Of a stretch of 15,275 nt of DNA, positions 1 through 5,359 are shown one piece after another. Positions within the stretch are counted from its first letter, which is position 1, and each line of letters begins with the position of its first letter. This DNA is from Spirochaetales bacterium. GTDB taxonomy: Bacteria > Spirochaetota > Spirochaetia > DSM-27196 > SLAA01. The notes beneath the pieces are model-generated. The model searched no databases, was not told the DNA's origin, and saw only the letters and a list, made by a program, of their open reading frames with translations. The stretch is from assembly GCA_007126415.1 (NCBI GenBank), contig SLBH01000129.1, positions 1 through 15,275 on the forward strand, given 5' to 3'. A program made the position numbers and the translations under genes.

Positions 1-737
1 CCATGACTCGCGCAAGGTCCTCACGTCGTTCGAACAGCAGTACCGCATCGTCGGCAAACCGGACCATCGCCGCCTTCCCGCGCATCCTCGGCCTCACCTG
101 CTTCACAAACCATTCGTCGAGCACCTCGTGCAGATAGATGTTACTCAGTAGCGGCGATATCACTCCGCCCTGTGGAGAGCCGGCCCTCGGATACGCGACC
201 GTTCCCCGTTCCATCACACCCGCGTGCAGCCACTTGCCGATCATTCTCATGATCACTCCATCTCTGACCCGCTTCTGCACCACCTCCCGCCACAACCTGT
301 CCAACGCCATGTGCTGAGACTTGCCCGGTCGGAAACCGTAAGAGAAGTCATGAAATTGCTGCTCATAGATCGGTTCCAACACCATCTGTACCGCCTTTTG
401 GGCGATCTTGTCTTCATAGGTTGGTATACCGATCGGGCGCTTCTCCGTTTTGCTTTTCGGCACGTACACTCGCCGCACCGCCGGTGCCCGGTATGTCCCG
501 CTCTTTATCCGCTGTTCAAGCCTCCGCAGCTTCTCCCCTTTGTCTTCCGCATACTCTCGCGACGTCACCCCGTCGACTCCGGTAGCTCCGTCGTTTCTCA
601 CTCGTTGTTCAGCTACCCACAGCCACTCCACATCGATGTGATGCGCAACGGCCGTGAAGCTCGCCTCCGGAAGGTTCCGTGCATTTTCCGCTATCCGCTG
701 TTGTTTCGTTGACACGCTGTCTTCGATTTCGGACATC
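1..737 (-). pseudogene. ltrA: Group II intron reverse transcriptase/maturase with in-frame loss of the first catalytic motif (partial at the window edge)
   Basis: The frame opens with ATG at 737 (MSEIEDSVSTKQQ) and stays open for 245 codons to the window edge. Recognisable RT blocks in order are GATGVDGVT, RRVYVPKSKTEKRPIGIP, the FSYGFRPGKS block, SPQGGVISPLLSNIYL, and the active-site FADD at about 47-58 (YADD in most relatives). Between WREVV and QKRVRDGVI (around 270-290) the usual segment of about 30 residues (GGWV..DIRKFFDTLDH..LR) is absent without a frame change. That segment carries the first metal-binding aspartate of the polymerase palm, so the enzyme should be unable to copy RNA. 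Thumb, maturase and endonuclease parts, if present, lie outside the window. Family identity is certain. That the deletion is real rather than an assembly error is my inference from the clean reading on both sides. Confidence 0.9.
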
Positions 738-1318
738 AGGGTATCCTCCGTGTTTCCCAACCGCGGTTCTTCAACCGGACGCTCCCCTTTCCTCAGCAGG
801 GTCCCTGCGGTTTGGTTCCCCCGCTTCTTCGGTACTATGAGAGCGCTAAGACTGCTCACATCGCCGTTCCGTTCACTTCGTTTCCTTCGCTCCCGGTACC
901 ACCTGCTGATTGTTTCCTTTGTTTCACGGATACCTCCGCCTCCTCGGCACTCCCAATCACTGTGCCGGGCCGGGTCTGACTTCATATACCGCTTCTCACC
1001 CTGTGGCGGTTTCCTCACAGATGGAGCAATATGAGCTCTCCCAGGTTCCTGGGTAACCCTTCTTGTACCTTTGCCCTGCTCTTCGACCCCGGCGGTTGCC
1101 GGATGTCAGGCACTACGACACCCTGCTGCTGCCCCCGCTGCTACCACCACGGAGACTCCCGCTACTGCCTTTTTTTCGAGGCTCTATCACACGGCTTCTG
1201 TACTCGCTGTCTACGCTTCGCGCTTTGGTCGCCCTAACGCGCAAGACTCGCTCCCGGCTGGTTGCCAACCTTTACCGGACGGGACTTTCACCCGCTGGGT
1301 TACGTTAAGAGATTTACG
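1..1318 (-). mobile_element. Group II intron, 5' part with degenerate reverse transcriptase; 3' part outside the window
   Basis: A bacterial group II retro-intron lies on the minus strand. About 570 bases of non-coding sequence precede the reverse transcriptase, a usual length for domains I-III plus the start of IV. Near its 5' end, around 1255-1300, the minus strand reads GTAACCCAGCGGGTGAAAGT followed by CCCGTCCGGTAAAGG, the conserved domain I start of this intron group. No clean GTGYG 5' splice motif is visible, so the boundary near 1310-1320 is approximate and may be eroded. Domains V and VI and the 3' splice site would lie to the left of position 1. The element lies next to a dispersed GC-rich repeat and downstream of a DUF2442 gene. 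The reverse transcriptase has an internal deletion, so the copy is probably immobile on its own. Confidence 0.85.
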
Positions 1319-1365
1319 TGTTGTCGAGTCCACCTCCTTCTCTTCCAGGCTTATCCTGGCGCCAG

Positions 1366-1402
1366 GTAGCGAAAGCCGTGGAGAGCCGCTGCGGCGAGCC
1401 GG
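1366..1402 (+). repeat. Diverged copy of the tail of the ~280-bp dispersed element
   Basis: The sequence GTAGCGAAAGCCGTGGAGAG and the following GCCGCTGCGGCGAGCCGG resemble the last ~37 bases of the elements ending at 7276 and 9657 (GTAGCGGAACCCGTGGAGGG, then CAGCCGCGGCGAGC). It abuts the repeat at 1414-1502. The match is by eye and has several substitutions. Confidence 0.45.
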
Positions 1403-1413
1403 CCGGACGACAC

Positions 1414-1502
1414 GGGCCCCGGCCCGGCAGAACCCTCGGCGGGCCGGCGATGCGCCGGCGCTTGAGCCTGCCACGGCTGAAGCGCGGGAGAGGCATCTCC
1501 CT
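1414..1502 (+). repeat. Dispersed GC-rich repeat A, copy 1
   Basis: About 90 bases recur at 3015-3102 with roughly 85% identity by eye. Shared landmarks are GGCCCCGGCCCGGCAGAACC, the palindromic GCGCCGGCGC core followed by TTGAG, CCACGGCTG, and a terminal GGGAGAG-x-CTCCC inverted repeat. It lies just downstream of the DUF2442 stop codon and upstream of the group II intron. It carries several short GC palindromes that could fold. No ORF in it is convincing. Confidence 0.75.
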
Positions 1503-1523
1503 ACCTGTTTCGTCGACAGAGAC

Positions 1524-1823
1524 TTAGCGATTACGGTGTTCGAGCCACTTCCGCAATGATTGGCTGCTTTCCCGGGAAGGAATACCAAACACAAGGGCCT
1601 CGATCGAGATATCTTCATCAAGGTCGGGCCAGTGAATCCCCTCCCCATTGCCGGTGAATCGCCAGTTTTCACGTTCGCTCTGCTCCGCATGCACAAGCCT
1701 TGGATACCACTCGACGGGAACACTCACGCTTCGACCATCGAGCAGATCAACCGACAAGGTGTCGTCGGTACTTGTTACACGTGTCGCCTGTGGTACATCA
1801 GTTTTGTCCGGTAAAGAACTCAT
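1524..1823 (-). CDS. DUF2442 domain protein (99 aa), TA-associated, partner missing
   Basis: The 99-residue product matches DUF2442 along nearly its whole length: a beta-rich start (VDLLDGRSVSVPVEWYPRL), then the family hallmark HAEQSERENW and GEGIHWPDLDEDISIEAL. DUF2442 proteins are small and often paired with DUF4160 proteins in two-gene cassettes that behave like toxin-antitoxin modules; their biochemical role is not established. The start is the ATG at 1823, which lies directly after the stop (1825-1827) of a nucleotidyltransferase remnant. Longer in-frame starts upstream would read through that remnant. No DUF4160 gene is visible on either side, so this copy appears orphaned. A second copy of its last ~25 codons lies at 3207-3290, evidence of a past duplication. 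I am sure of the family and unsure of function or expression. Confidence 0.88.
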   Translation of the reverse strand: MSSLPDKTDVPQATRVTSTDDTLSVDLLDGRSVSVPVEWYPRLVHAEQSERENWRFTGNGEGIHWPDLDEDISIEALVFGIPSRESSQSLRKWLEHRNR

Positions 1824-1824
1824 A

Positions 1825-2010
1825 CTATGCCTTCTGTACCCGTTCAACGATGCGCAGTTCGCTTCGCGAAAAGCCGGAACTCCGCGCCTTGTGCGCAATC
1901 TTTTCGCACTTCTCCTGATCCTTGCGGATTTCATCCGGCGAGTTCACCAACACATCGAGCTCAAGGTCCGCCTCAGCCAGACGCCGGCTGTAGCGGGTCG
2001 GCGATGCGCG
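1825..2010 (-). pseudogene. MNT-type nucleotidyltransferase fragment, copy 1
   Basis: The minus frame reads RYSRRLAEADLELDVLVNSP followed by DEIRKDQEK, which resembles the second half of small MNT nucleotidyltransferases (rLa..gl.vDVLV.tPEEieryr). The N-terminal GS...SDxD catalytic motif is absent, so it cannot be active. Its last codons run to a stop one base before the DUF2442 ATG. The stretch is homologous at DNA level to the fragments at 2840-2983 and 3950-4072 (the ...ATTTCATCCGGCGA... region in + orientation is shared with the second copy). The tail (KARSSGFSRSELRIVERVQKA) is not recognisable. Family assignment is moderately sure; that it is a remnant is quite sure. Confidence 0.55.
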
Positions 2011-2026
2011 ACAAACTCCCGGCCCT

Positions 2027-2345
2027 TTACTCGTCGGTGGCCTTGAAGAACTCGTCCATATCCATGCCGAGATCATGACGTACAGTTTTTGTGAAAAGCC
2101 CTTTCGGAACATCTTTTGAACCATTAATGCGTGGGATGTCCTGCTCGTTGTCGTAATGACACTCCAGAGCATCGATAACGGCTTGCTTTATGATCGCCCG
2201 GATGATTCGGCACAGTGGTTCGCGCCTTTGTCTCAGGGTTGCGCCAGATCTCATGACTGCCACGTGCGCCACGGTCGAATTCGAAGCCCAATCGTTTCAG
2301 CCTTCTCGTCACATCACGATAATTGAAACCGGAAAGCCGCCCCAT
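2027..2345 (-). pseudogene. hicA: HicA-family mRNA interferase toxin, 3' half scrambled
   Basis: HicA toxins are small double-stranded-RBD-like RNases that cut mRNA and are held in check by HicB. The frame starts with ATG at 2345, which shares one base with the hicB stop (TAATG). It gives a good HicA N-terminus: MGRLSGFNYRDVTRRLKRLG, then RGSHEIW with the catalytic histidine, then TTVPNHPGD. After that the frame loses resemblance and stops at 2124. In the next frame, HicA-like pieces follow (RAIIKQA, then KDVPKGLFTKTVRHDLGMDM and DEFFKATDE, ending at 2027). An insertion/deletion of non-multiple-of-three length, or a fusion of two hicA ends, explains this. The C-terminal part needed for the fold is out of frame, so the toxin is probably dead. 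Confidence 0.75.
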
Positions 2346-2587
2346 TATGCGGTAACCGCAACATCGAAATCCGCTTGCTGCTCTACAGGTGCGAGCGTTG
2401 GAGGAAGCGGATCCTGATGATCGCGATACGATTCTACCAGCTTCCGTGCGACATCTTGCGCGATCTCAATCGTCTCCTGAACAGTTCTTCCCTGCGCCAC
2501 AAGGCCCGGTAAAGACTCACAAGTTGCCACGTACTGCCCGTCTTCGACTTGTTCGATGTGCAGCCGTAATCGGTATTCCTCCGCCAT
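2345..2587 (-). CDS. hicB: HicB-family antitoxin (80 aa), module 1
   Basis: HicB proteins bind and block HicA and usually repress their own operon. The product MAEEYRLRLHIEQVEDGQYV followed by ATCESLPGLVAQGRTVQETI is a textbook partial RNase-H-like HicB domain. The short tail (EQQADFDVAVTA) has no obvious DNA-binding domain. The ATG at 2587 is preferred over an in-frame start 39 bases upstream because GGAG sits five bases before it and the family's homology begins there. It is the first gene of the pair, with the antitoxin before the toxin and a one-base TAATG overlap. The reading frame is intact although hicA behind it is broken. Confidence 0.9.
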   Translation of the reverse strand: MAEEYRLRLHIEQVEDGQYVATCESLPGLVAQGRTVQETIEIAQDVARKLVESYRDHQDPLPPTLAPVEQQADFDVAVTA

Positions 2588-2596
2588 AGTTGCTCC

Positions 2597-2625
2597 ATTA
2601 TACACGGTCATGGTTCTTTGAACCA
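2597..2625 (-). promoter_or_regulatory. Candidate promoter and palindromic operator of hicBA module 1
   Basis: A perfect TATAAT lies at 2602-2597 on the minus strand, and a perfect 15-base palindrome TGGTTCTTTGAACCA (2611-2625) lies just upstream, overlapping the expected spacer/-35 area. This is where an autoregulating HicB complex could bind. The TATAAT is only nine bases from the ATG, so a transcript from it would have almost no leader. No good -35 box is visible. Functional assignment is inference. Confidence 0.45.
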
Positions 2626-2626
2626 C

Positions 2627-2839
2627 GATCTCCGCTTCCTTACGATCGCAATTACGAGGAAGGTACGCATGATAGCCTCGCTGAACCGCTCGGCAGGGCT
2701 GTTTCGCCCGCCCTTACGTTCCTTTCGCTACGACCCTATGCTACTCTGCAGCTGTTAGTCCCCAGCTGTTACTTAGCTGCTCCATAGCACTCTTCGCGTC
2801 GGTGCTTTCTACCCGCCCGAGCCCGGCGGCGCGGCCGCG
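2627..2839. other. Gene-poor stretch, no recognisable content
   Basis: I see no supportable gene here. Minus-strand codons continue open (…KSAMEQLSNSWGLTAAE, stop at 2741) from the nucleotidyltransferase remnant, but this tail resembles nothing I know. No terminator with a T-run is seen. Confidence 0.4.
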
Positions 2840-2983
2840 CTTGTCATGGTAGTCGCGGATTTCATCCGGCGATTTGACCAACACATCGACATCAAGACCC
2901 TCCTGCGCCGGACGCTGTCTGCAGCGGGTTGCCAGGCGGGGTCGCTCCTTGGGGCCAAGATGATGGGAGAGAAGCGCCGGCAC
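2840..2983 (-). pseudogene. MNT-type nucleotidyltransferase fragment, copy 2
   Basis: The minus frame reads MPALLSHHLGPKERPRLATR, then CRQRPAQEGLDVDVLVKSP, then DEIRDYHDKRG: the middle and later part of an MNT nucleotidyltransferase. The third motif (DVDVLV) is intact, but the catalytic GS...SDYD part that precedes this segment in the copy at 3950-4072 is replaced here by repeat A, which ends just upstream. After DKRG the similarity stops. The DNA of about 2907-2990 is roughly 93% identical by eye to 3953-4040, so these two derive from a recent duplication. It cannot encode a working enzyme. Confidence 0.6.
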
Positions 2984-3014
2984 ACTGGCGAGCCGGGTGC
3001 GGGCTGAGCGTCGC

Positions 3015-3102
3015 AGGCCCCGGCCCGGCAGAACCCCGGCCGGTCGGCGAAGCGCCGGCGCTTGAGCCGGCCACGGCTGGAGCGAGGGAGAGACTTCTCC
3101 CC
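3015..3102 (+). repeat. Dispersed GC-rich repeat A, copy 2
   Basis: This is the second copy of the 1414-1502 repeat, including AGGCCCCGGCCCGGCAGAAC, GCGCCGGCGCTTGAGCC, CCACGGCTGGAGCG and the GGGAGAGACTTCTCCC hairpin. It is flanked on one side by a truncated nucleotidyltransferase (copy 2) and on the other, ~100 bases on, by a DUF2442 scrap. Copy 1 likewise sits beside DUF2442, so gene and repeat may have been duplicated together. Confidence 0.75.
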
Positions 3103-3206
3103 CCTCAGAACGGAAACGGATCGGGGCGCGGCGGCCACGGCCCTTACCCCGCGGCCACCTTCGCCATCCGCCCGAAACCGCGGATTATCCCACACCGAAG
3201 CAGGTA

Positions 3207-3290
3207 TCATAGCTGTCGTCGTTCTTCGAGCCGGTTCCGCAGTGATTGCCTGCCCTCACGAGAAGGTGTACCACACACGATAGCAGCACG
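3207..3290 (-). pseudogene. C-terminal scrap of a second DUF2442 gene
   Basis: The minus frame AAIVCGTPSREGRQSLRNRL…EERRQL ends in a stop at 3207 and aligns with the end of the intact DUF2442 (ALVFGIPSRESSQSLRKWL…EHRNR). DNA identity is clear as well (TTCCGCAATGATTGGCTGC against TTCCGCAGTGATTGCCTGC). A TGA precedes the aligned part, and nothing of the core domain remains. Confidence 0.6.
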
Positions 3291-3312
3291 TCACGGAAGT
3301 CATTGAGTTGCA

Positions 3313-3326
3313 CCGGTATACACCGG
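3313..3326. repeat. Short palindrome after the DUF2283 gene
   Basis: CCGGTATACACCGG (five-base arms, four-base centre) begins just past the DUF2283 stop. There is no T-run, so it is not an obvious intrinsic terminator. Confidence 0.35.
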
Positions 3327-3328
3327 AG

Positions 3329-3556
3329 TCAGGTGTCGGCTATGCCACGCAAGAGCCTGCCCTGCGCAGATTCGAGGATGTTGTCCCGAACATAGGCGGT
3401 GGCATCCGTAATTTCAATACCGATGATCTCTCCGTCCTGATCCAGTTCTGCCGTGACGTGGGGCGACAGTTCTACGCTGCCGGCTTCTTCGCCTTCCCGG
3501 ATGAGGACATGGAGTACGTCCTGTTCGGGGAAATACCGCATACTATTTTTATCCAT
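3329..3556 (-). CDS. DUF2283 protein (75 aa), presumed antitoxin partner of DUF4258
   Basis: The product MDKNSMRYFPEQDVLHVLIR, then EGEEAGSVELSPHVTAELDQ and DGEIIGIEITDATAYV, is a typical DUF2283 protein: a beta-strand pattern with the family's D..GEIIGIEI.DA signature. DUF2283 genes commonly follow DUF4258 genes in two-gene TA-like cassettes; the antitoxin role is inferred from that association. I chose ATG 3556 because GGGAGG lies seven to eight bases upstream. The original DUF4258 reading frame ends with a TAA (3549) inside ATGGATAA, so the two genes overlapped by eight bases and were probably translationally coupled. This frame is intact while its partner is broken. Confidence 0.85.
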   Translation of the reverse strand: MDKNSMRYFPEQDVLHVLIREGEEAGSVELSPHVTAELDQDGEIIGIEITDATAYVRDNILESAQGRLLRGIADT

Positions 3557-3802
3557 ACATGAACCTCCCGGTATGAACACGAAAACGGATTTGCTGACGA
3601 GTGACCGCGTGAATGGTCACTGGGATAAGTTCATCACAATCCTGTTACCGCTATGTCCAACTGCTACCAGGCGTCGTGTCTCAACGTCGAAATAGCGTTC
3701 TTCCGAATATCGAACGATCGACTCTATGTCTTCAATGGTAAATCCACGGGTGTGGGCGCGGTATGACACGTAGTCGGAAATGACGACGTTTTTCTGATCC
3801 AT
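3549..3802 (-). pseudogene. DUF4258 protein (putative RelE-like toxin), frameshifted near its C-terminus
   Basis: The frame starts at ATG 3802 (MDQKNVVISDYVSYRAHTRG, then FTIEDIESIVRYSEERYFDV and ETRRLVAVGHSGNRIVM) and stops at 3617 after only 61 residues. The missing family C-terminus is visible in another frame directly behind it: LIPVTIHAVTRQQIRFRVHT then GRFMYG, ending at 3549. The strand between, which in relatives reads roughly Y..….PVTIHATTRQQI, is short, so a small deletion changed the frame near 3625-3635. The toxin would lose its last beta-strand and conserved TRQQ..R segment. DUF4258 is usually grouped with RelE-like toxins. Both halves are convincing; that the gene is dead is inferred. 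Confidence 0.8.
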
Positions 3803-3963
3803 GGAAGTATTCCGGCAGTCCTTTTCTTTTGATCCGACGCTTTGAAGGCTTTCTCGACAGCCTGCTGCGCATGAAAGCAAAGCACATCCGTCACTCACTA
3901 CGCCTTAGGACGGTCCATCCCCTGCCGTATGATGGCTAGATCGTGATCGGCCTTCCTGCGCCA
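3803..3963 (-). pseudogene. HEPN-domain fragment with two in-frame stops
   Basis: The minus frame reads WRRKADHDLAIIRQGMDRPK, then two consecutive stops, then DVLCFHAQQAVEKAFKA. This matches the first two helices of HEPN-domain proteins encoded next to MNT nucleotidyltransferases (W..KAehDL..A…, then D..CFHaQQAaEKalKA). The rest of the domain is missing; the DUF4258 start codon overlaps its end. The upstream edge fuses directly to an MNT fragment, out of frame. It is the remnant of an MNT-HEPN pair. Confidence 0.7.
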
Positions 3964-4072
3964 GACGCTGTCTGCAGCGGGTTGCCAGGCGGAGTCGCTC
4001 CTCGGGGCCAAGATGATGGGAGAGAACCGCCGGCACGTCGTAATCGCTGTCTGCGCGAAAATCGCCGCGGCG
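3950..4072 (-). pseudogene. MNT-type nucleotidyltransferase fragment, copy 3 (carries the catalytic SDYD)
   Basis: The minus frame reads RRGDFRADSDYDVPAVLSHH, then LGPEERLRLATRCRQRLAQE. The RG-D-F-R-ADSDYDV stretch is the second half of the nucleotidyltransferase active-site motif (GSxARG…SDxDv). The GS half is lost: upstream sequence is a copy of a dispersed repeat tail (4064-4092). Downstream the gene jumps straight into the HEPN fragment, so the DVDVLV.SPDEI part kept by the other two copies has been deleted here. DNA of 3953-4040 duplicates 2907-2990. Confidence 0.65.
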
Positions 4073-4092
4073 AGCGGCAGTGAGCCGAGGCA
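4064..4092 (+). repeat. Repeat tail-like piece interrupting the MNT fragment
   Basis: GCCGCGGCGAGCGGCAGTGA followed by GCCGAGGCAC closely resembles the bases around the end of the second ~280-bp element (9648-9675, GCCGCGGCGAGCGGGAGTGA then GCCGGAGCAC). It lies where the nucleotidyltransferase GS motif should be. Confidence 0.5.
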
Positions 4093-4152
4093 CGGCGGCC
4101 CAGGAGGCAGTGAGGCCATGCAGGTCCCGATCAAAGCACAGCCGGCAACGCG

Positions 4153-4340
4153 CTACCACGGCTTACCTAAACCGGCCTGCTTACAGATTTCGTTAGCGGT
4201 GATCCTATCGAATCGCTTGTGACGTTTTACGGGAACCGTCTTGGTACCATCGGTGTAAATGGCGTGATTACCGCCCTCTCGCAGCAGCCTAAGCCGTTCC
4301 GTTCGAGAAACCGCACAAGGTCCGAGCGCTTGCCGGACAT
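4153..4340 (-). pseudogene. hicA: HicA-family toxin with a single-base frameshift
   Basis: ATG at 4340 shares one base with the hicB stop (TGATG) and reads MSGKRSDLVRFLERNGL, a HicA N-terminus. The remainder, RLLREGGNHAIYTDGTKTVP, then VKRHKRFDRITANEICKQAG, ends at a stop at 4153 and is a good HicA C-terminal two thirds with the catalytic histidine in GGNH. It lies in a different frame. The two halves join if one base is restored after ...AACGGCTT (about 4290). The gene therefore looks like a full hicA with a one-base deletion. Sequencing error and programmed frameshifting remain possible; the shift site is not a classic slippery run. Confidence 0.8.
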
Positions 4341-4561
4341 CAGGGCGACTCAATCGTCATCGGCTCAAGCAAAGCGTGTTCGGTGGGAATTTCCTTCCCA
4401 AGCTCCTTATTAGCTTGCACCATTTGCTCAAGTGCGTCGCGCAACGATGATCGGCAATCCTCAAGGTCGACACCTTCGGTAACTACTTCCGGCCACTCAA
4501 TTATTTGGCCCATGTATCCAGAAGGGGTTCGGATATATCGTGCTGTGAGTGCCGTAACCAT
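4340..4561 (-). CDS. hicB: HicB-family antitoxin (73 aa), module 2
   Basis: The product MVTALTARYIRTPSGYMGQI, then IEWPEVVTEGVDLEDCRSSL and RDALEQMV, has the HicB pattern (Y..GqI.ewPevvTeG..leEcr..L.DAL). It ends with a short acidic/hydrophobic tail and no evident DNA-binding domain. ATG 4561 is supported by GGGAG six bases upstream. It is followed by hicA with a TGATG junction, the usual antitoxin-first variant of this short HicB subgroup. This HicB differs clearly from the ones at 2345 and 4607, so the three modules are independent acquisitions rather than tandem copies. The reading frame is intact although hicA is frameshifted. Confidence 0.9.
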   Translation of the reverse strand: MVTALTARYIRTPSGYMGQIIEWPEVVTEGVDLEDCRSSLRDALEQMVQANKELGKEIPTEHALLEPMTIESP

Positions 4562-4606
4562 ACAAAACTCCCGCGTAGTTACTCACTGAAGCATATCATG
4601 CATGTA

Positions 4607-4879
4607 CTATTTCTTGCACAGAAGTCGGAGCGTGTGGAACGTGCGAGGACTGCAGCGGGTGTACACACGGGCCGAGCGAAGGCGGTTGTAGCTTCCCGCG
4701 CAGCTCATAGCCGATCGTCTTGTGGGTCGGCTTCCTTCAAGAAAGAGCTCAAGCGCCTCCCGTAAGCTATTCCGTGCATCCTGTATGGTTTCACCCTGGC
4801 TCGCAATATCAAGCTCAGGACACAACGAAACATACATGTTGTCTTCTTTCTGTATCACTGCCGTGAAGGTTTTGCTCAT
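4607..4879 (-). CDS. hicB: HicB-family antitoxin (90 aa), altered C-terminus and no hicA
   Basis: ATG 4879 follows GGGAG (seven bases away) and gives MSKTFTAVIQKEDNMYVSLC, then PELDIASQGETIQDARNSLR and EALELFLE, a strong match to the first ~48 residues of HicB. The last ~42 residues (GSRPTRRSAMSC… to TLRLLCKK) look unlike the family. In another frame, EEADPQ follows ELFL, which is what relatives have here, so one extra base near 4735-4740 probably shifted the frame. The sequence behind it leads directly to the next hicB, so the cognate hicA is gone. An extended -10-like TGGTATACC lies about 40 bases upstream. Likely a decaying antitoxin gene; the N-terminal fold could still be made. Confidence 0.75.
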   Translation of the reverse strand: MSKTFTAVIQKEDNMYVSLCPELDIASQGETIQDARNSLREALELFLEGSRPTRRSAMSCAGSYNRLRSARVYTRCSPRTFHTLRLLCKK

Positions 4880-5071
4880 AAGCGCTCCCGCGTATTCTCG
4901 CCAAATAAAGGTATACCACACAGAGTCCGACACATTACTCCGACAGGGTTCTGACGGCAGCCCCTCAGCGCCGTTGATTGGCGCAAAAGGACTCACTCTG
5001 AGCATAACACAACTACGGGCCGGACCGAGACGGCAGCAAAAGCCGTGTAAGACCGAAGCGAGGGGCGCTGC

Positions 5072-5173
5072 TCAGCGCATCACGGCAGGTATGATCTCCG
5101 GGGCGTCTGCGCTCTCCGGAGCGGGCGGGCCAAAACTCATCCGCTCGCTGCAGATAACCAGCTCGCCCTGCCG
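5072..5173 (-). pseudogene. C-terminal fragment of an unidentified protein (ELVICSER family), copy 1
   Basis: The minus frame RQGELVICSERMSFGPPAPE, then SADAPEIIPAVMR and a stop at 5072, shares the ELVICSER core with a longer fragment at 7883-8050 (DELVICSERHGESIHA). The DNA around the core is also similar (CGCTCGCTGCAGATAACCAG against CGCTCGCTACAGATCACAAG on the plus strand). I do not recognise the family. Upstream the similarity ends near a copy of a dispersed repeat. Confidence 0.4.
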
Positions 5174-5195
5174 GGCCGGGGGCGGTCGTTTATTG

Positions 5196-5253
5196 GGGGC
5201 GCGCGGGGGGTGTTACGTGAAGGAACGGGGGATGGTTTGACCGCGCGAGCGCG
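5196..5253 (+). repeat. Short version of the ~280-bp dispersed element
   Basis: GGTGTTACGTGAAGGAACGG followed by GGGATGGTTTGACCGCGCGA matches 7150-7230 and 9533-9610, except that the ~33 bases between GTGTTA and CGTGAAGG, which form the right hairpin arms in the long copies, are missing. The rest of 5174-5359 holds no gene I can support. Confidence 0.7.
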
Positions 5254-5359
5254 CCCACCCTGCCGGCAAAGATCAACACCATTACCGTTATCGAGCTCGC
5301 CGTGAGAGACCGGAAGATCGACCTGGAATCGATAGGTACCGCGGCCTGTGGTTCGGCCC

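Noticed and set aside
224..1559. Several plus-strand open frames of 60-160 codons
   Set aside because: They run antisense to the reverse transcriptase and across the intron RNA and repeat A; the products are Arg/Pro/Ser-rich and unlike real proteins.
3313..3326. Intrinsic terminator after DUF2283
   Set aside because: A palindrome exists but has only five-base arms and no T-tract.
4285..4300. Programmed frameshift in hicA
   Set aside because: No slippery heptamer or stimulatory hairpin is visible at the shift, and a simple one-base deletion explains it better.
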